DNA of 64,000 nucleotides from Geitlerinema sp. BBD 1991-9 (GCA_001657325.1 LWRO01000007.1:1-64000); one strand, 5' to 3'; numbered from the stretch's first letter, positions 52,293 to 61,581 are shown. Numbers and translations: made by a program. The notes: generated by a model from the letters alone, not told the origin.

Positions 52293-53495
52293 ATGAATAC
52301 TGTAACAGTACTAAGCTTCACCTTGGGAGCCTTCTTCGGCGTCAATACCGCTCTCGCCGCACCCAACCAACCCTCCGAAGCGGGGAACGCGATCGGTTCA
52401 ATCGCCTCAACGGTTATCGCTGAAAGCGCCCCGACGATCGATCTCGACTTAGGCGCACAACTGCTGCAAGATCTCAGTCAGTGCATCCGCGATATCATTT
52501 CCAATCCTCTGGCGGTCTCCCTAGATGCCCTACAGGCGGCCTCAACCCAATGTATGTTGCAGGTCGTTTTACTTGACGAGGAGGGAACGATTCGCCCGGA
52601 TGCCAATTCTCGAATGTTGGCGTTAATCGAAGTGACTGGCGTTACCCTTCCCGTACCCATTGCCACAGGACAAGCGAACGTTCCCCTTCAACCCTTAGAA
52701 AATTCCCAAGTTTACAGCGTGAACGCCAGCGTGGGTGGATTTCCCGGCACGTTCCTCCTCGATACGGGTGCATCCGGCTCGATCGTTTCCCATCCCCTTG
52801 TAGAAGAATTAGGCGTAACCACAACACCCGTTCCCGGCAATTTCCTGAGTTACTTCGCGGTCGGAGACGACTGTTCCGATGTCAAAGCCACGTTGATGAC
52901 GCTTCCCGCTGTTTCTGTCGAATCCGCCAGCATCGACGGTGTGACGGGAATGGGACTTCCTCCCGAAACCATTCCGGGTAATGTCGATGGTGTTTTGGGC
53001 ATTGACATTTTGAGCCGCTTCGATATGACGATCGATCCCCAACGACGACAACTCCAACTCCTTCCCCCCTCCACCCCCGATCCAACTGCCATTCCCTTAC
53101 GGGGAAATATGGGAATGATGACAGTCGAAATCGAGATCGACGATCGACCTTACCATTTCGGCCTCGATACGGGGGCGGATTTAATGGTCATTTCGCAGCG
53201 CGTCGCCAACGACTTAAATCTCGATTTAAACGCAACCGAACCCGTCGAGGTCGTCGGATTTTGCGGGACTGAAAGCAGCTTGACGGCCACCCTCGATCTC
53301 GTTCGTATCGGAACGATTGAAGCCACTCAACTTCAAGCTGTCGTCTTAGCCGACGATCTCTTCAACATCATGGGCGTTGACGGACTCGTGGGACAGAATT
53401 TCCTCGATCGTTACCGCCAACACTGGCGCTTCGGCGTACCCAACGCCCTCGGTTATCCCGACTCGGGAAGCCTCGAATTAGAAGAGGTGCGCTGA
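52293..53495 (+). CDS. Exported retropepsin-like aspartic protease
   Basis: 400 residues. Signal peptide to about residue 22 (GAFFGVNTALA). Two aspartyl-protease half domains are present: FLLDTGASGSIVSHPLVEEL (about 152-171) and FGLDTGADLMVISQRVANDL (about 289-308). Each is followed by a hydrophobic-Gly motif (GVDGLVGQNFLDRY; GVLGIDILSRF). Two DTG halves in one chain suggest a pseudo-dimeric, full-length enzyme rather than a homodimer. Soluble outside the cytoplasm. Substrate unknown. Not obviously linked to the CIS genes. Confidence 0.88.
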   Translation: MNTVTVLSFTLGAFFGVNTALAAPNQPSEAGNAIGSIASTVIAESAPTIDLDLGAQLLQDLSQCIRDIISNPLAVSLDALQAASTQCMLQVVLLDEEGTIRPDANSRMLALIEVTGVTLPVPIATGQANVPLQPLENSQVYSVNASVGGFPGTFLLDTGASGSIVSHPLVEELGVTTTPVPGNFLSYFAVGDDCSDVKATLMTLPAVSVESASIDGVTGMGLPPETIPGNVDGVLGIDILSRFDMTIDPQRRQLQLLPPSTPDPTAIPLRGNMGMMTVEIEIDDRPYHFGLDTGADLMVISQRVANDLNLDLNATEPVEVVGFCGTESSLTATLDLVRIGTIEATQLQAVVLADDLFNIMGVDGLVGQNFLDRYRQHWRFGVPNALGYPDSGSLELEEVR

Positions 53496-53560
53496 TGAGA
53501 GGGTGAGGAGATGAGGGAGTACGTTCGGCGAGTCATCCCATCACCCAGTCGTCCCATCCC

Positions 53561-55036
53561 CTAATCCATATCGCCTTCCATGACCGTTGTAATGGCCTCT
53601 TGGGCGTTGGATTGAAACTCCTTAATATTGACGCGGCGCAGCAAGACAATCGCGATAATCAGACCCACCACTTGCAAGACGAATACCGATCCATAAGCTA
53701 ATATCGGTGCATCGAAAACCACTTTGCCCAAATTCAAGACCGCACCGCCGATCGCGGTAGATAGTCCCCGAGCGATGGCCTGGGCGACACCCCAGGCACC
53801 GATAAAGGTTCCCGCCGTTTCCGCTACCGTCAAATCCAGCATCAAGCTCGTCGCTCCCGCTGTCAGAACACCGGCAAAGAAGCCGAACAAACCCAATCCA
53901 GCCTTGAGTAATCCTGCGTTCGCCGTCACACCAGCGAGGATAATCAAGCCGACGCAAACCGCTGCACCGATACAGCCGTATTTCGTCGTTCGTTCTTTCC
54001 CGAGGCGCGGCAGTACTAAAAACCCGGTTCCGCTGATGCCGACGAGCGTTCCCATACCGAACGGAATATTGAGTTTCGTCGTGTCAGAAATGCACATTCC
54101 GAACACTTCGCCGCCGTAGGGTTCCATCACCGCATCTTGTGCGAACAGGGAGATCGTCAACACCAGCAGGAAAACAAAAAACACCCCCGTCTGAGGACTG
54201 GCGGTGAGGACGCGAAGTGCTGTTCCCGGCGTAATCCGATCTTCTCGATCGACGGCTATCGATCGCTGAGCGTAGCGAGAATATTTCTTCTCGACCCCCA
54301 CCGTTGCCAGCAAGCACAGTCCCATGACGATCGCTGGAACGATGACGAATACCGGATTTATAGCTGCGCTGAGGGTGGCGATATCGACCGTCGTTTCCGC
54401 TTGTCCGGGTTGATAGGCGAGAATGTCCCTTCCGCAAATTTCTGGTCGATCGAGCAGTGTAGAGCTAATAATCGCACCGACGACGATACCCACCATCAGC
54501 ATCGACCAGACGACACCAACGAGTTTCGATCGATTGTCGTCGTCGGAAATATCCACCAGCAAGGCCGCGAAGGGGGTCGAACTCGCGCTGAGGGACAATC
54601 CGTAGAACGCGAAGGCCACCGCCAACAGTGCCGCCCAACCGTAGGTTGGAGCGCTCAGCCCCACAGTCTGCAAGCTTTCGCCCAGTTTCCACAACACCTG
54701 TAATGCGAGGAACGAGGCGAGCGTAAACAGCAACGAGCCAATCCAAACGTAACCCGAACGATGCTTTCCAAATAGGGGTTTTGCATCGGACATCTGACCG
54801 AACAGAACCCGCGCCGGAGACACAAACCGCTCCATCGCGATCGCGCCGGTTGCAATTAGGGCAGGAATTCGGAGTTCGTCGATCGCGACTCGGTTGATAA
54901 CACCGAGGGTCAATAGCGACATCATCCCCAGTCCCATTTGATAGAGTCCGAGGCGGAACATCGTTAGGATGTTGATGCGCGGAAGCATGGGTGGGGTCGA
55001 TGAAGGTTGTGATGTGTTGAGGTCGCGAGTGTCCAT
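53561..55036 (-). CDS. PucC/BCH-family MFS transporter
   Basis: 491 residues from the ATG at 55036, with about 12 membrane segments. The N-terminus INILTMFRLGLYQMGLGMMS and the loop AMERFVSPARVLFGQMSDAK are PucC/LhaA family landmarks. In phototrophs this family is linked to assembly of chlorophyll-binding complexes or pigment transport. The C-terminal half keeps a GLGLFGFFAGVLTAGATSL-type helix. Single gene with its own spacing; supports a phototrophic host. An upstream in-frame TTG-type start is not preferred because the extension is low-complexity. Confidence 0.88.
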   Translation of the reverse strand: MDTRDLNTSQPSSTPPMLPRINILTMFRLGLYQMGLGMMSLLTLGVINRVAIDELRIPALIATGAIAMERFVSPARVLFGQMSDAKPLFGKHRSGYVWIGSLLFTLASFLALQVLWKLGESLQTVGLSAPTYGWAALLAVAFAFYGLSLSASSTPFAALLVDISDDDNRSKLVGVVWSMLMVGIVVGAIISSTLLDRPEICGRDILAYQPGQAETTVDIATLSAAINPVFVIVPAIVMGLCLLATVGVEKKYSRYAQRSIAVDREDRITPGTALRVLTASPQTGVFFVFLLVLTISLFAQDAVMEPYGGEVFGMCISDTTKLNIPFGMGTLVGISGTGFLVLPRLGKERTTKYGCIGAAVCVGLIILAGVTANAGLLKAGLGLFGFFAGVLTAGATSLMLDLTVAETAGTFIGAWGVAQAIARGLSTAIGGAVLNLGKVVFDAPILAYGSVFVLQVVGLIIAIVLLRRVNIKEFQSNAQEAITTVMEGDMD

Positions 55037-55648
55037 TTCAAGGTTGTTACAGTTTCTCGTGTTTAATTTCTCGTGTTTAATCAGTGTAAAGCGATGCTGG
55101 AAACTCGATCGTACTGCGCCACGACCTCCCCGAACGATAGTAACGGTGCAGCCGAGACTCCCGTCATTTGTCACCGGTTTGCCTCACCTTCGAGACCTGT
55201 TGCGATATTAGGATGATTGGCGAAATAAAAGTCTGTGTCGCACCGAATCTCGGCCACGTTGTCTCGTAGGGGAATCGACTGTTCGATCGATCCGTCGTCT
55301 GTTCTGGTCATCGTGATTTCATCGGTTCGATCGATCGTTCTTACCATTCATCGTTCGATCGATCTTTTTGAGATCGGATCGTGCAATTCCCAAAATCATT
55401 TCTTAACGATTGAGTTAACTTTAGAGAACCCTTTCAGATCGCACAAACATTTCACACAAACATTTTAGAATCGACTTAAGATGTTTCGTGGGTACATCTC
55501 AAAACTGTAAATTCATACGCGAGAACAAGGGGTTCAGCCTGCAATTCTGATGTTTTTGCAAAACTGAGATTCTCCCTATTTCGTCGAGTTGACCCCTCGA
55601 CGATTTCTGTCTTTCAAATAGGATTGACTCTGGCCCAGGTTCAAGAAT
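55037..55648. other. Intergenic region with mobile element
   Basis: No gene seen. It contains many CGATCGAT words (55270-55370), a family-2 element (55490-55576) and the upstream region of the TPS pseudogene. Confidence 0.45.
55490..55576. mobile_element. Family-2 element, short copy
   Basis: 87 bp, GGGTACATCTCAAAACTGTAAA to TTTTTGCAAAACTGAGATTCTCCC. The flanks TGTTTCGT and TATTTCGT could be an 8-bp target duplication with one mismatch. The left end matches the 6990 copy almost exactly. Confidence 0.75.
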
Positions 55649-56187
55649 ATGAATATCTTTCAAGGCTGTCGAGCCAGAATCTCGAGCGAGCGCTCGAGAG
55701 ACTTGTTGTTGATGGCGAGCTGTTGCTCGATCGAGCTGTTGACTTCATCGATCGCGCTCGGACAAATTGTTCCCGACGCAACACTTCCGAATCCATCCCA
55801 AGTTTCGATCGAGGGTAATCAGTACGCGATCGACGGTGGCACGCAAACCGGAGCGAACCTTTTTCACTCTATGGAATTTTTCTCCCGCCAGACGTTCGAT
55901 CGAGTGTCATTCTCGATACGCGACAGCGTCTCCTTGACGATTTAGAGATGCTGACGGAAAGTTCTACGCGATCGGAGCGTGTGGGTGGATACTCATTTGA
56001 GTGAAATTTCGGCGGAGATGGCCAATCGATCGAGAACCATTGAAATTGAAGCCGAGCCACAGGCTGACCGACTCGAACCACTCGTCGAAGCCACCGGTTG
56101 GATCTTCCACGCCAATGGCAATGTCGAACTTGTCAGTTATCGCACATCTCGCAGCCCATTCGTCTCGCCGTTCTGTCGATCGAGGTA
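55649..56187 (+). pseudogene. Collapsed TPS exoprotein (filamentous haemagglutinin-type) pseudogene
   Basis: The 5' frame encodes a signal-like segment and the secretion-domain opening ALGQIVPDATLPNPSQVS followed by AIDGGTQTGANLFHSMEFFS. This is the hallmark of cyanobacterial two-partner-secretion proteins, and the frame stops at 55945. A second frame (55979-56188) encodes LEPLVEATGWIFHANGNVEL, the usual C-terminal end of the same protein class. The large central part is missing, so the gene has collapsed by internal deletion to about 540 bp. Confidence 0.75.
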
Positions 56188-56254
56188 GTTAAGACTACCA
56201 CTCGACATTTGGAAGTTGGGATATCGTAAGTTGCACGTCAACGTTGAAATCGCT

Positions 56255-57040
56255 ATGTTGCGTCCTGCGTTTCTGCTGCTGCTTCCCCTTCCCCTCGCCG
56301 CCTGTTCGATCGATCCCTCTCCCAACGCACCCGAGGCGAAAACCCTGACGGTCGCGGCGGCGGCTTCCCTCACAGACGTCTTTACCGATATCGAGGCCAC
56401 CTTCGAGGCGCAGCATCCCGACATCGACATACAACTCAATTTTGCAGCTTCGGGAACGTTGCAACGTCAAATCGAACAAAACGCTCCGATCGATCTGTTC
56501 GCCAGTGCAGGGGAAAAACCGATGGACGAGTTGACAGATCGCGGACTCATCGACGCTGAAACTCGTCAAGTGTTCGCTCGCAACCGCATCGTCGTCGTCG
56601 TCCCCCGCGAACGCTCGATCGATCTCGAGGATTTAGACCAGTTGAACGAGATGGAGATCGATCGAATCGCCATCGGTAACCCCGAAACCGTTCCCGCCGG
56701 ACGCTATGCCAAACAAGCCTTGGAAGCGGCGAACGTCTACCGCGAACTCGAAGACGATCGACGGTTCGTTTTTGCAGAAAACGTGCGTCAGGTTCTCGCT
56801 TACGTCGAGCAAAACAGCGTCGATCTGGCGATCGTCTATCAAACGGATGCTGCAACAAGCGATCTCGTTCGCCCAGTCTTTCCCATTCCCCCGGAATTGA
56901 GCGAACCGATTCGCTATCCGATCGCCGTTATTGCAGGTTCTCAGAAGTCTGACGCCGCACTTCAATTTATAGACTTCGCGACCGGGCCAGAAGGTCGAGC
57001 CATTTTAGAACAATATGGGTTTTTGGGAACTCGCCAATAG
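56255..57040 (+). CDS. modA: Molybdate ABC transporter substrate-binding lipoprotein
   Basis: 261 residues from the ATG at 56255. The signal peptide has lipobox LAAC (Cys 17). The mature protein shows ModA landmarks: LTVAAAASLTDVFTDIEATF, NFAASGTLQRQIEQNAPIDL, FASAGEKPMDEL, ARNRIVVVVP, IAIGNPETVPAGRYAKQAL and VDLAIVYQTDA. It captures molybdate or tungstate for an ABC importer. No modB or modC is adjacent. The stop is followed by 560 bp without a gene, so the permease must lie elsewhere. Confidence 0.93.
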   Translation: MLRPAFLLLLPLPLAACSIDPSPNAPEAKTLTVAAAASLTDVFTDIEATFEAQHPDIDIQLNFAASGTLQRQIEQNAPIDLFASAGEKPMDELTDRGLIDAETRQVFARNRIVVVVPRERSIDLEDLDQLNEMEIDRIAIGNPETVPAGRYAKQALEAANVYRELEDDRRFVFAENVRQVLAYVEQNSVDLAIVYQTDAATSDLVRPVFPIPPELSEPIRYPIAVIAGSQKSDAALQFIDFATGPEGRAILEQYGFLGTRQ

Positions 57041-57601
57041 GGTGAGGTCGTGACAACAGCGTCTCGAATCGGGTAAAAAACGAATCGATGTATAGCGCTC
57101 GCCAATTGGGTTAGGACAGTCGGCTCTGGTTGTGTGTAACTTCCAGCTTTGAAAATGCCCTGACTGTTCTAGCGGCTGCTATAAATGAGTTATAGTTCAA
57201 CTTTCGATTCAATAACTCAATAAGGATAAAGATGTCCTTTCGGAAAAGAAACCTTTTCTAGATTTTGAGTTGGCTTTAAAGGAAATCCTTGATTCTCGAT
57301 AACTAAAGGGAAGGTTCTTCGGAATAAACAACCATGTTTGTTTTCTAAAAAAATGACATTAGTACTCTCACTCTGACGTTTATAATCTTCTTCAAAGCTA
57401 ATAATTCGGGTTTTCTTGCTCTTACATTATGGAGGTATCTTTGAATAACCTTAGGTTGTTTTCTTTTTAAGAAATAGAATCAGTTTTAGAGTATTAAAGG
57501 GACTAAAAAACGAGATCGAAGCCCAGAGGTTTGAGTAGGTTGTTAAATCGCTTTCTTACTCCTTTAAACTTATAGAAAGATCGTTTCAACAGTTTTAAGA
57601 C
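57041..57601. other. Intergenic region with a possible gene remnant
   Basis: AT-richer than the surroundings. The only open stretch worth noting is on the minus strand at 57217-57426. No RNA gene recognised. Confidence 0.4.
57217..57426 (-). pseudogene. Possible 3' remnant of an unknown gene
   Basis: 69 codons on the minus strand without a start codon, open from a TAA to a TGA, reading KSKKTRIISFEEDYKRQ and then ENKHGCLFRRTFPLVIENQ. The composition is protein-like, but no family is recognised. It may be the tail of a decayed gene. Confidence 0.25.
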
Positions 57602-57859
57602 CTAACTCTTAGGTGCCGGAGCGCCCCGTAACATCCCCTCCGTACTCAAATCTTCATCGATTTCTTCCCAATGCAAGCCATATCCACCGCCACAAATCTC
57701 CCAAGCCTCAAGCTGTTCCGGTGTTGCATGATATAGCCTCGGATACCAAAATAAAGGAACTGAAATCGCGCGACCGTCCATCAAAAAGACGGTTATCGAA
57801 TCCTCGTCAAACGAGACATTTTTTACTCGATCGTCAACTTTTACCGCCGAATCAGTCAT
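57602..57859 (-). CDS. DUF2442 protein, copy 1
   Basis: 85 residues: VKNVSFDEDSITVFLMDGRA, ISVPLFWYPRLYHATPEQ, GYGLHWEEIDEDLSTEGML. DUF2442 genes normally follow a DUF4160 gene as a predicted toxin-antitoxin-like pair. Here only the last 13 or so codons of DUF4160 (DTQEDLLEARHD) survive, overlapping the start, before the DUF29 gene. About 90% identical to copy 2 at 59788, showing recent duplication. Confidence 0.85.
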   Translation of the reverse strand: MTDSAVKVDDRVKNVSFDEDSITVFLMDGRAISVPLFWYPRLYHATPEQLEAWEICGGGYGLHWEEIDEDLSTEGMLRGAPAPKS

Positions 57860-57916
57860 GCCGAGCCTCCAATAAATCTTCCTGAGTATCTAAAAAAATA
57901 ATTATTTTTATGTCAC

Positions 57917-58369
57917 TTAATCCGTCCAAAAACTATCATCTAAAATGAGATCGATTTCATAGGGACACTCCACCGGAAACACCTTCAACGGTAACGTAGT
58001 CTCCGCACTCGCCTGTTGTCGCGCCCGAGGATACGCCCAAGTTAAAGCTTCAGATAGATAGTTCTTCAAACTCGGCGAATCTTCCAAAACCGATAGAACG
58101 CGCGATCGATGTTCTGTAATACTTCCCGCCCAACTTCCCGTTCGGAACTCTGGCTGAAACTCCCACTTCAAAAGATGTACCAGAATCACAGTGAGATTGT
58201 TCCGAATACTGCGGCGTTCTCGCTTCGCCATATCTTCGAGTTCGTTCAGTAGATTCGCCCAGTCTACATTGTCGTAATTGCGATCGCGCAGTTGCGCCAA
58301 TGTCGCCTCAATCCAACGCACGTAATCCTCATCGTACAGCGTGGCTAACTTCTCTTTCGATAACGTCAT
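57917..58369 (-). CDS. DUF29 family protein, copy A
   Basis: 150 residues of the DUF29 family, common and multicopy in cyanobacteria. Landmarks are TLYDEDYVRWIEATLAQLRD, LLNELEDMAKRERRSIRNNL and LVHLLKWEFQPEFR. Helical, cytoplasmic, function unknown. Lies 29 bp downstream of a second DUF29 gene, about 50% similar, in the same direction. Confidence 0.9.
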   Translation of the reverse strand: MTLSKEKLATLYDEDYVRWIEATLAQLRDRNYDNVDWANLLNELEDMAKRERRSIRNNLTVILVHLLKWEFQPEFRTGSWAGSITEHRSRVLSVLEDSPSLKNYLSEALTWAYPRARQQASAETTLPLKVFPVECPYEIDLILDDSFWTD

Positions 58370-58398
58370 AACTCGTTTACTCCAACGAATGCGATCGC

Positions 58399-58851
58399 CT
58401 AATCGGGTAAAAACTCATCATTCAAAATGTCTTCCACGTCATAGGGACAATTGACGGGAAACACTTCTAACGATAACTGCGTTTCCGCTCGGGCTTGCTT
58501 TCGCACACTTTCATAACACTCGTCTACCACGCTGACGAGATAATTTTTCAAACTCGGAGACGATTTTAACGCTCGACGAATTCGCCGACGGTGTTCGATA
58601 AGACTGCTCTCCCAACTTCCGGTTTGCCGTTCGGGTTGAAATTGCCATTTCAGGAGATGTAGCAACACCACCACCAAGTTACTTTCAAGACTTTGGCCTT
58701 CCCGCCGTTCTATGTCTTCGATTTCCTCGATTAAGTTGTTCCAATCGACTTCGTTATAGTTGCTCGATCGAAGTTTTTCCACTGTTGCATCGAGCCACAG
58801 TGTATAGTCTTCCTCGTAAAGCTGCTGTAGGTTTGAGATCGATCGAGTCAT
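58399..58851 (-). CDS. DUF29 family protein, copy B
   Basis: 150 residues, same family: YEEDYTLWLDATVEKLRSSN, LIEEIEDIERREGQSLESNL, LLHLLKWQFQPERQTGSW. The same length and near-collinear alignment with copy A point to tandem duplication. First gene of the pair. Confidence 0.9.
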   Translation of the reverse strand: MTRSISNLQQLYEEDYTLWLDATVEKLRSSNYNEVDWNNLIEEIEDIERREGQSLESNLVVVLLHLLKWQFQPERQTGSWESSLIEHRRRIRRALKSSPSLKNYLVSVVDECYESVRKQARAETQLSLEVFPVNCPYDVEDILNDEFLPD

Positions 58852-58907
58852 TGTGAAATAGGGGGTTTGTTCGCGCTACCATAATTATATTGATATCGGC
58901 AAAGGTC

Positions 58908-59174
58908 ATGCTCGAAATTGTATTGAACTGGAAGCCTCGATCGGAAACGCTGAACCAGCTTATGCAGATTTCCTTGGAGCAGAATAAATCCTTGGAGGCG
59001 TTGCTCGAAGAGTCGATCGAACAGTATTTACAAACCTATCGTCCTTCTGTACCCCAGACAGACACCGATCCGTTAATTGGTTTGTATGAGGGTGCGCCAG
59101 AGACGAGCGTTTGTGTGGAGGAATTTTTGGAAACTGAGGTGTCTGAAAAGTCGGGTTTGTCGTGGAAAGATTAG
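58908..59174 (+). CDS. Small VapB/CopG-like antitoxin candidate
   Basis: 88 residues from the ATG at 58908. The N-terminal half is an amphipathic helix pair (LNQLMQISLEQNKSLEALLE). The tail DPLIGLYEGAPETS and SGLSWKD is typical of cyanobacterial antitoxins whose partner is a PIN toxin. No toxin gene follows on this strand, so it is probably an orphan. An upstream TTG (58890) is an alternative start. Confidence 0.65.
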   Translation: MLEIVLNWKPRSETLNQLMQISLEQNKSLEALLEESIEQYLQTYRPSVPQTDTDPLIGLYEGAPETSVCVEEFLETEVSEKSGLSWKD

Positions 59175-59204
59175 ATTCGATCGCCGGTTCGATCGCATCA
59201 CCAA

Positions 59205-59420
59205 CTAAGCGGGTTGAAACGTGGGTTTAACTGGAGGTAACGGCTTCCCTTCCGAACGACTGGATTCAACCAGCATTTCCAAAACTTCCCGAGCGTTTTT
59301 CAGTGCGTCTTCGTAGCTGTCACCGTGGGTGACGGGTTGCATCACGTCTTCAAAGTCGGGTAGGAAGACAACGAAGCAGTCGTCGGGTTCTGACCATTGA
59401 ATTGCGATCGTGTATTTCAT
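59205..59420 (-). CDS. hicB: HicB-family antitoxin, second pair
   Basis: 71 residues: YTIAIQWSEPDDCFVVFLPD, THGDSYEDALKNAREVLEML. A HicB fold without a DNA-binding tail. It lies 5 bp downstream of hicA, so here toxin precedes antitoxin, opposite to the pair at 19.3-19.7 kb. Confidence 0.9.
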   Translation of the reverse strand: MKYTIAIQWSEPDDCFVVFLPDFEDVMQPVTHGDSYEDALKNAREVLEMLVESSRSEGKPLPPVKPTFQPA

Positions 59421-59425
59421 GATGA

Positions 59426-59638
59426 TTATTCCTCTTTTTGTTTTTTATTTAAAAGTTCTAAAGCTTCAGTAACCTGTTTTTCTTGGTAACGCTTTGCATC
59501 TTTTCCATCATTACCAGAAATAATGAGAACTACAGACAAACTAGGATGCTTCCACTTGGTATGGCTACCTTTTGCGGAAATCTTGACAAAACCTGCTTTC
59601 GCCAGTAATTTCTTTAAATCTCGAATTTTTGGGGGCAT
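59426..59638 (-). CDS. hicA: HicA-family toxin, second pair
   Basis: 70 residues with the HicA core RDLKKLLAKAGFVKISAKGS and catalytic His in GSHTKWKHP. The dsRNA-binding-like fold acts on mRNA. A C-terminal LLNKKQKEE tail follows. Confidence 0.9.
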   Translation of the reverse strand: MPPKIRDLKKLLAKAGFVKISAKGSHTKWKHPSLSVVLIISGNDGKDAKRYQEKQVTEALELLNKKQKEE

Positions 59639-59787
59639 TCTTTTACATCTTTAACGAGCATCTATAGCAACTTCAACGATCCTCGAAAACAGTTCCGTAG
59701 AAACTCTCATCAAGGAGTGGCTCTCTAGGAATTTACCAATGTTGCTGTAGCCATTTGAAGTATAACTCTCGCATATTGATTGAGTCT

Positions 59788-60060
59788 TCAACAGTTTTGA
59801 TTCTTGGCTACTGGTGCAGGAGCGCCCCGCAACATCCCTTTCGTACTCAAATCTTCATCAATTTCTTCCCAATGCAAGCCATATCCACCGCCGCAAATCT
59901 CCCAAGCCTCACGCTGTTCTGGTGTTGCATGATATAACCTCGGATACCAAACTAAAGGAACCGAAATCGCGCGACCGTCCATCAAAAAGACGGTTATCGA
60001 ATCCTCATCGAACGAGACATCTTTCACTCGTTCATCAACTTTCACCGCCGAAGTAGTCAT
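59788..60060 (-). CDS. DUF2442 protein, copy 2
   Basis: 90 residues from the ATG at 60060, nearly identical to the copy at 57602 apart from the C-terminus (APVAKNQNC). Its start lies inside the end of the DUF4160 pseudogene, the normal coupled arrangement. The partner is broken, so it is an orphan in practice. Confidence 0.85.
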   Translation of the reverse strand: MTTSAVKVDERVKDVSFDEDSITVFLMDGRAISVPLVWYPRLYHATPEQREAWEICGGGYGLHWEEIDEDLSTKGMLRGAPAPVAKNQNC

Positions 60061-60277
60061 ACCAAGCCTCCAATAAAATATCCTGGTTGTCTCGTACAAT
60101 TTTATCTATTTTACGCAACTCCCTCGCACTGAAACCGATATTACGAGCCAGACTGACGGGCGATAACTAAAACTTTACCGAATCGCGATCGCGATCGATA
60201 TGAACGTGCGGCGGTTTGTTCGGTTCGTGACTGTAAAAATACAGGCGATAAGGGCCAACTCGTAAAACCGTAGGTAT
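60035..60277 (-). pseudogene. DUF4160 pseudogene (start lost and internal TAG)
   Basis: 81 codons in frame with DUF4160 family words: VGPYRLYFYSHEPNKPPHVH, then RDRDSVKF-stop-LSPVSLA, and GFSARELRKIDKIVRDNQD, LLEAWYDYFG. The expected ATG reads ATA (60275-60277) and the expected Trp after KF reads TAG. Both are single G-to-A changes on the coding strand. Followed by its usual partner DUF2442. Confidence 0.8.
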
Positions 60278-60383
60278 AGGAAAGAAAACGTAAAGGGTGG
60301 GCAACTACTCACCCCACTATTTTACAACTTAGTTGCTCGACGCATTCGCGGGAATCCCCAAAATATCCTTAATTTTGGGCATT

Positions 60384-60725
60384 TCAAGCAACAGCAAACT
60401 CAGTCAACTTGCGAGTCTCTGAATCGTGAAATGCCAGGACGATATCCTCCTTCGGTACACCTTCCCTCAACAACTCAGTTGCAATTCCCTCCTCCGTTCA
60501 ATCTTCCTCAATATAAATCTTCTCGTTTTTAATCCGAACGTACACCGAAGCTGTATTGACTCTCCGATTATTTTTCCAGCCGATATTAAACCAAAGATAT
60601 TGACTTCTTTCATCGTCAAATATCAGAACTTCATCGATATCGGGGTCGGGAACTTGAGATGAAATTCGATCGTATTGAGTAAGAATTTTTTTGATGATAT
60701 TTTGATAATGTTCTGATTTACTCAT
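60384..60725 (-). pseudogene. xisI: xisI with an internal TGA
   Basis: 113 codons, the normal XisI length. HYQNIIKKILTQYDRISSQ, DDERSQYLWFNIGWKNNRR and KIYIEED are followed by TGA where Trp is expected. The frame then continues [20 protein letters not shown] and [17 protein letters not shown]. XisI is a controlling factor of the fdxN excision element in heterocystous cyanobacteria, but homologues are widespread. No xisH is adjacent. One TGG-to-TGA change explains the loss. Confidence 0.82.
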
Positions 60726-61079
60726 TCTAGAATATTTAATATCAATAACTGTAGCAAGCTTAAACAGTTGGTAGCAAAATTCTCGATCGATCCTTCTCGC
60801 CTAAGATCCCCAGCATCTTGGAGATGCCGGAGATATGGAGTGCATTTTTAACATCTTTCGCGGGCATCGCTGTCTCAAGTGTAGGGCAGAGCAGACTCGA
60901 TCGCCGCTAATCGACGAGGGTGGTGAACTCTTAGAAGAGGTGCTTTCGGACGATCGTGCGGTTTCCAGTTTGAAACTGGAGCGCGATCGATCGCGGTTCG
61001 AGGTCGCGTTGGTGATGGTTTGGGGGCGATCGAAGGCGCTACCGGATTTTTGGAGTGTAGCGATCGCTGTGATGCGTGG
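60726..61079. other. Intergenic region with first copy of the 61-63 kb repeat
   Basis: No supported gene; a plus-strand frame here is made mostly of the repeat (60988-61075). Confidence 0.45.
60988..61075. repeat. Family-3 interspersed repeat, copy 1
   Basis: GATCGCGGTTCGAGGTCGCG and GGGGGCGATCGAAGGCGCTAC, then CCGGATTTTTGGAGTGTAGC. Shared with copies at 61620, 62528 and 63113. Confidence 0.8.
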
Positions 61080-61319
61080 CTATCTCGATTCGTCTAGATG
61101 ATAAGCGGTAATTGCGACTCGTCCATCTGGGCTGTAAATCGCTTCAATACGTCGATATCGATCGTGCGTCCACCAGACTTTCAAGCGTCTACCTTTTGCG
61201 GGTGCGCTCCCGATTTGACGGTAGCCAGCGGCGAGCAGCAATGCGTCGAACTCATCTGTGGGGAGTGTCTTCGATTTTATCCGCGCGATTCCGTCTAGTG
61301 CGTGTTTATCGAGGGTCAT
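61080..61319 (-). CDS. Hypothetical protein, 79 aa
   Basis: Starts at the ATG at 61319, overlapping the upstream gene by 14 bp, which argues for real coupled genes. Sequence landmarks are DEFDALLLAAGYRQIGSAP and WWTHDRYRRIEAIYSPDGRV, a small alpha/beta protein. I do not recognise the family. Probably the second gene of a two-gene cassette in the toxin-antitoxin-rich array. Confidence 0.6.
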   Translation of the reverse strand: MTLDKHALDGIARIKSKTLPTDEFDALLLAAGYRQIGSAPAKGRRLKVWWTHDRYRRIEAIYSPDGRVAITAYHLDESR

Positions 61320-61581
61320 AGTCACCCCGATACGTCGTCCAAATCTGATAGTTCGGCAGCACTAGGGCGAGTCCGGCGAAGCTGTGAACTGTGCCTGGGT
61401 AGCCAGTTTCGGCTTCGCAGCCTCCGATGCAGATCGAGCGGCGACCGAACCAGAAATAGAGTCCGGGGACGAGGCAGTCCATGCTGTAGGCGATGTCTCG
61501 TCGGGGGACGTTGAGCCAGCGGGCTCGATCGCGATCGCTTTCATTTTGGGCGTGGGGTTCGCTTTCGGTGCTGTGGCTCAT
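61306..61581 (-). CDS. Hypothetical protein, 91 aa
   Basis: From the ATG at 61581. Polar N-terminus (MSHSTESEPHAQNESDRDRA), then ARWLNVPRRDIAYSMDCLVP and TTYRGDYDPR. No family recognised. First gene of a cassette bounded by family-3 repeats. Confidence 0.5.
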   Translation of the reverse strand: MSHSTESEPHAQNESDRDRARWLNVPRRDIAYSMDCLVPGLYFWFGRRSICIGGCEAETGYPGTVHSFAGLALVLPNYQIWTTYRGDYDPR

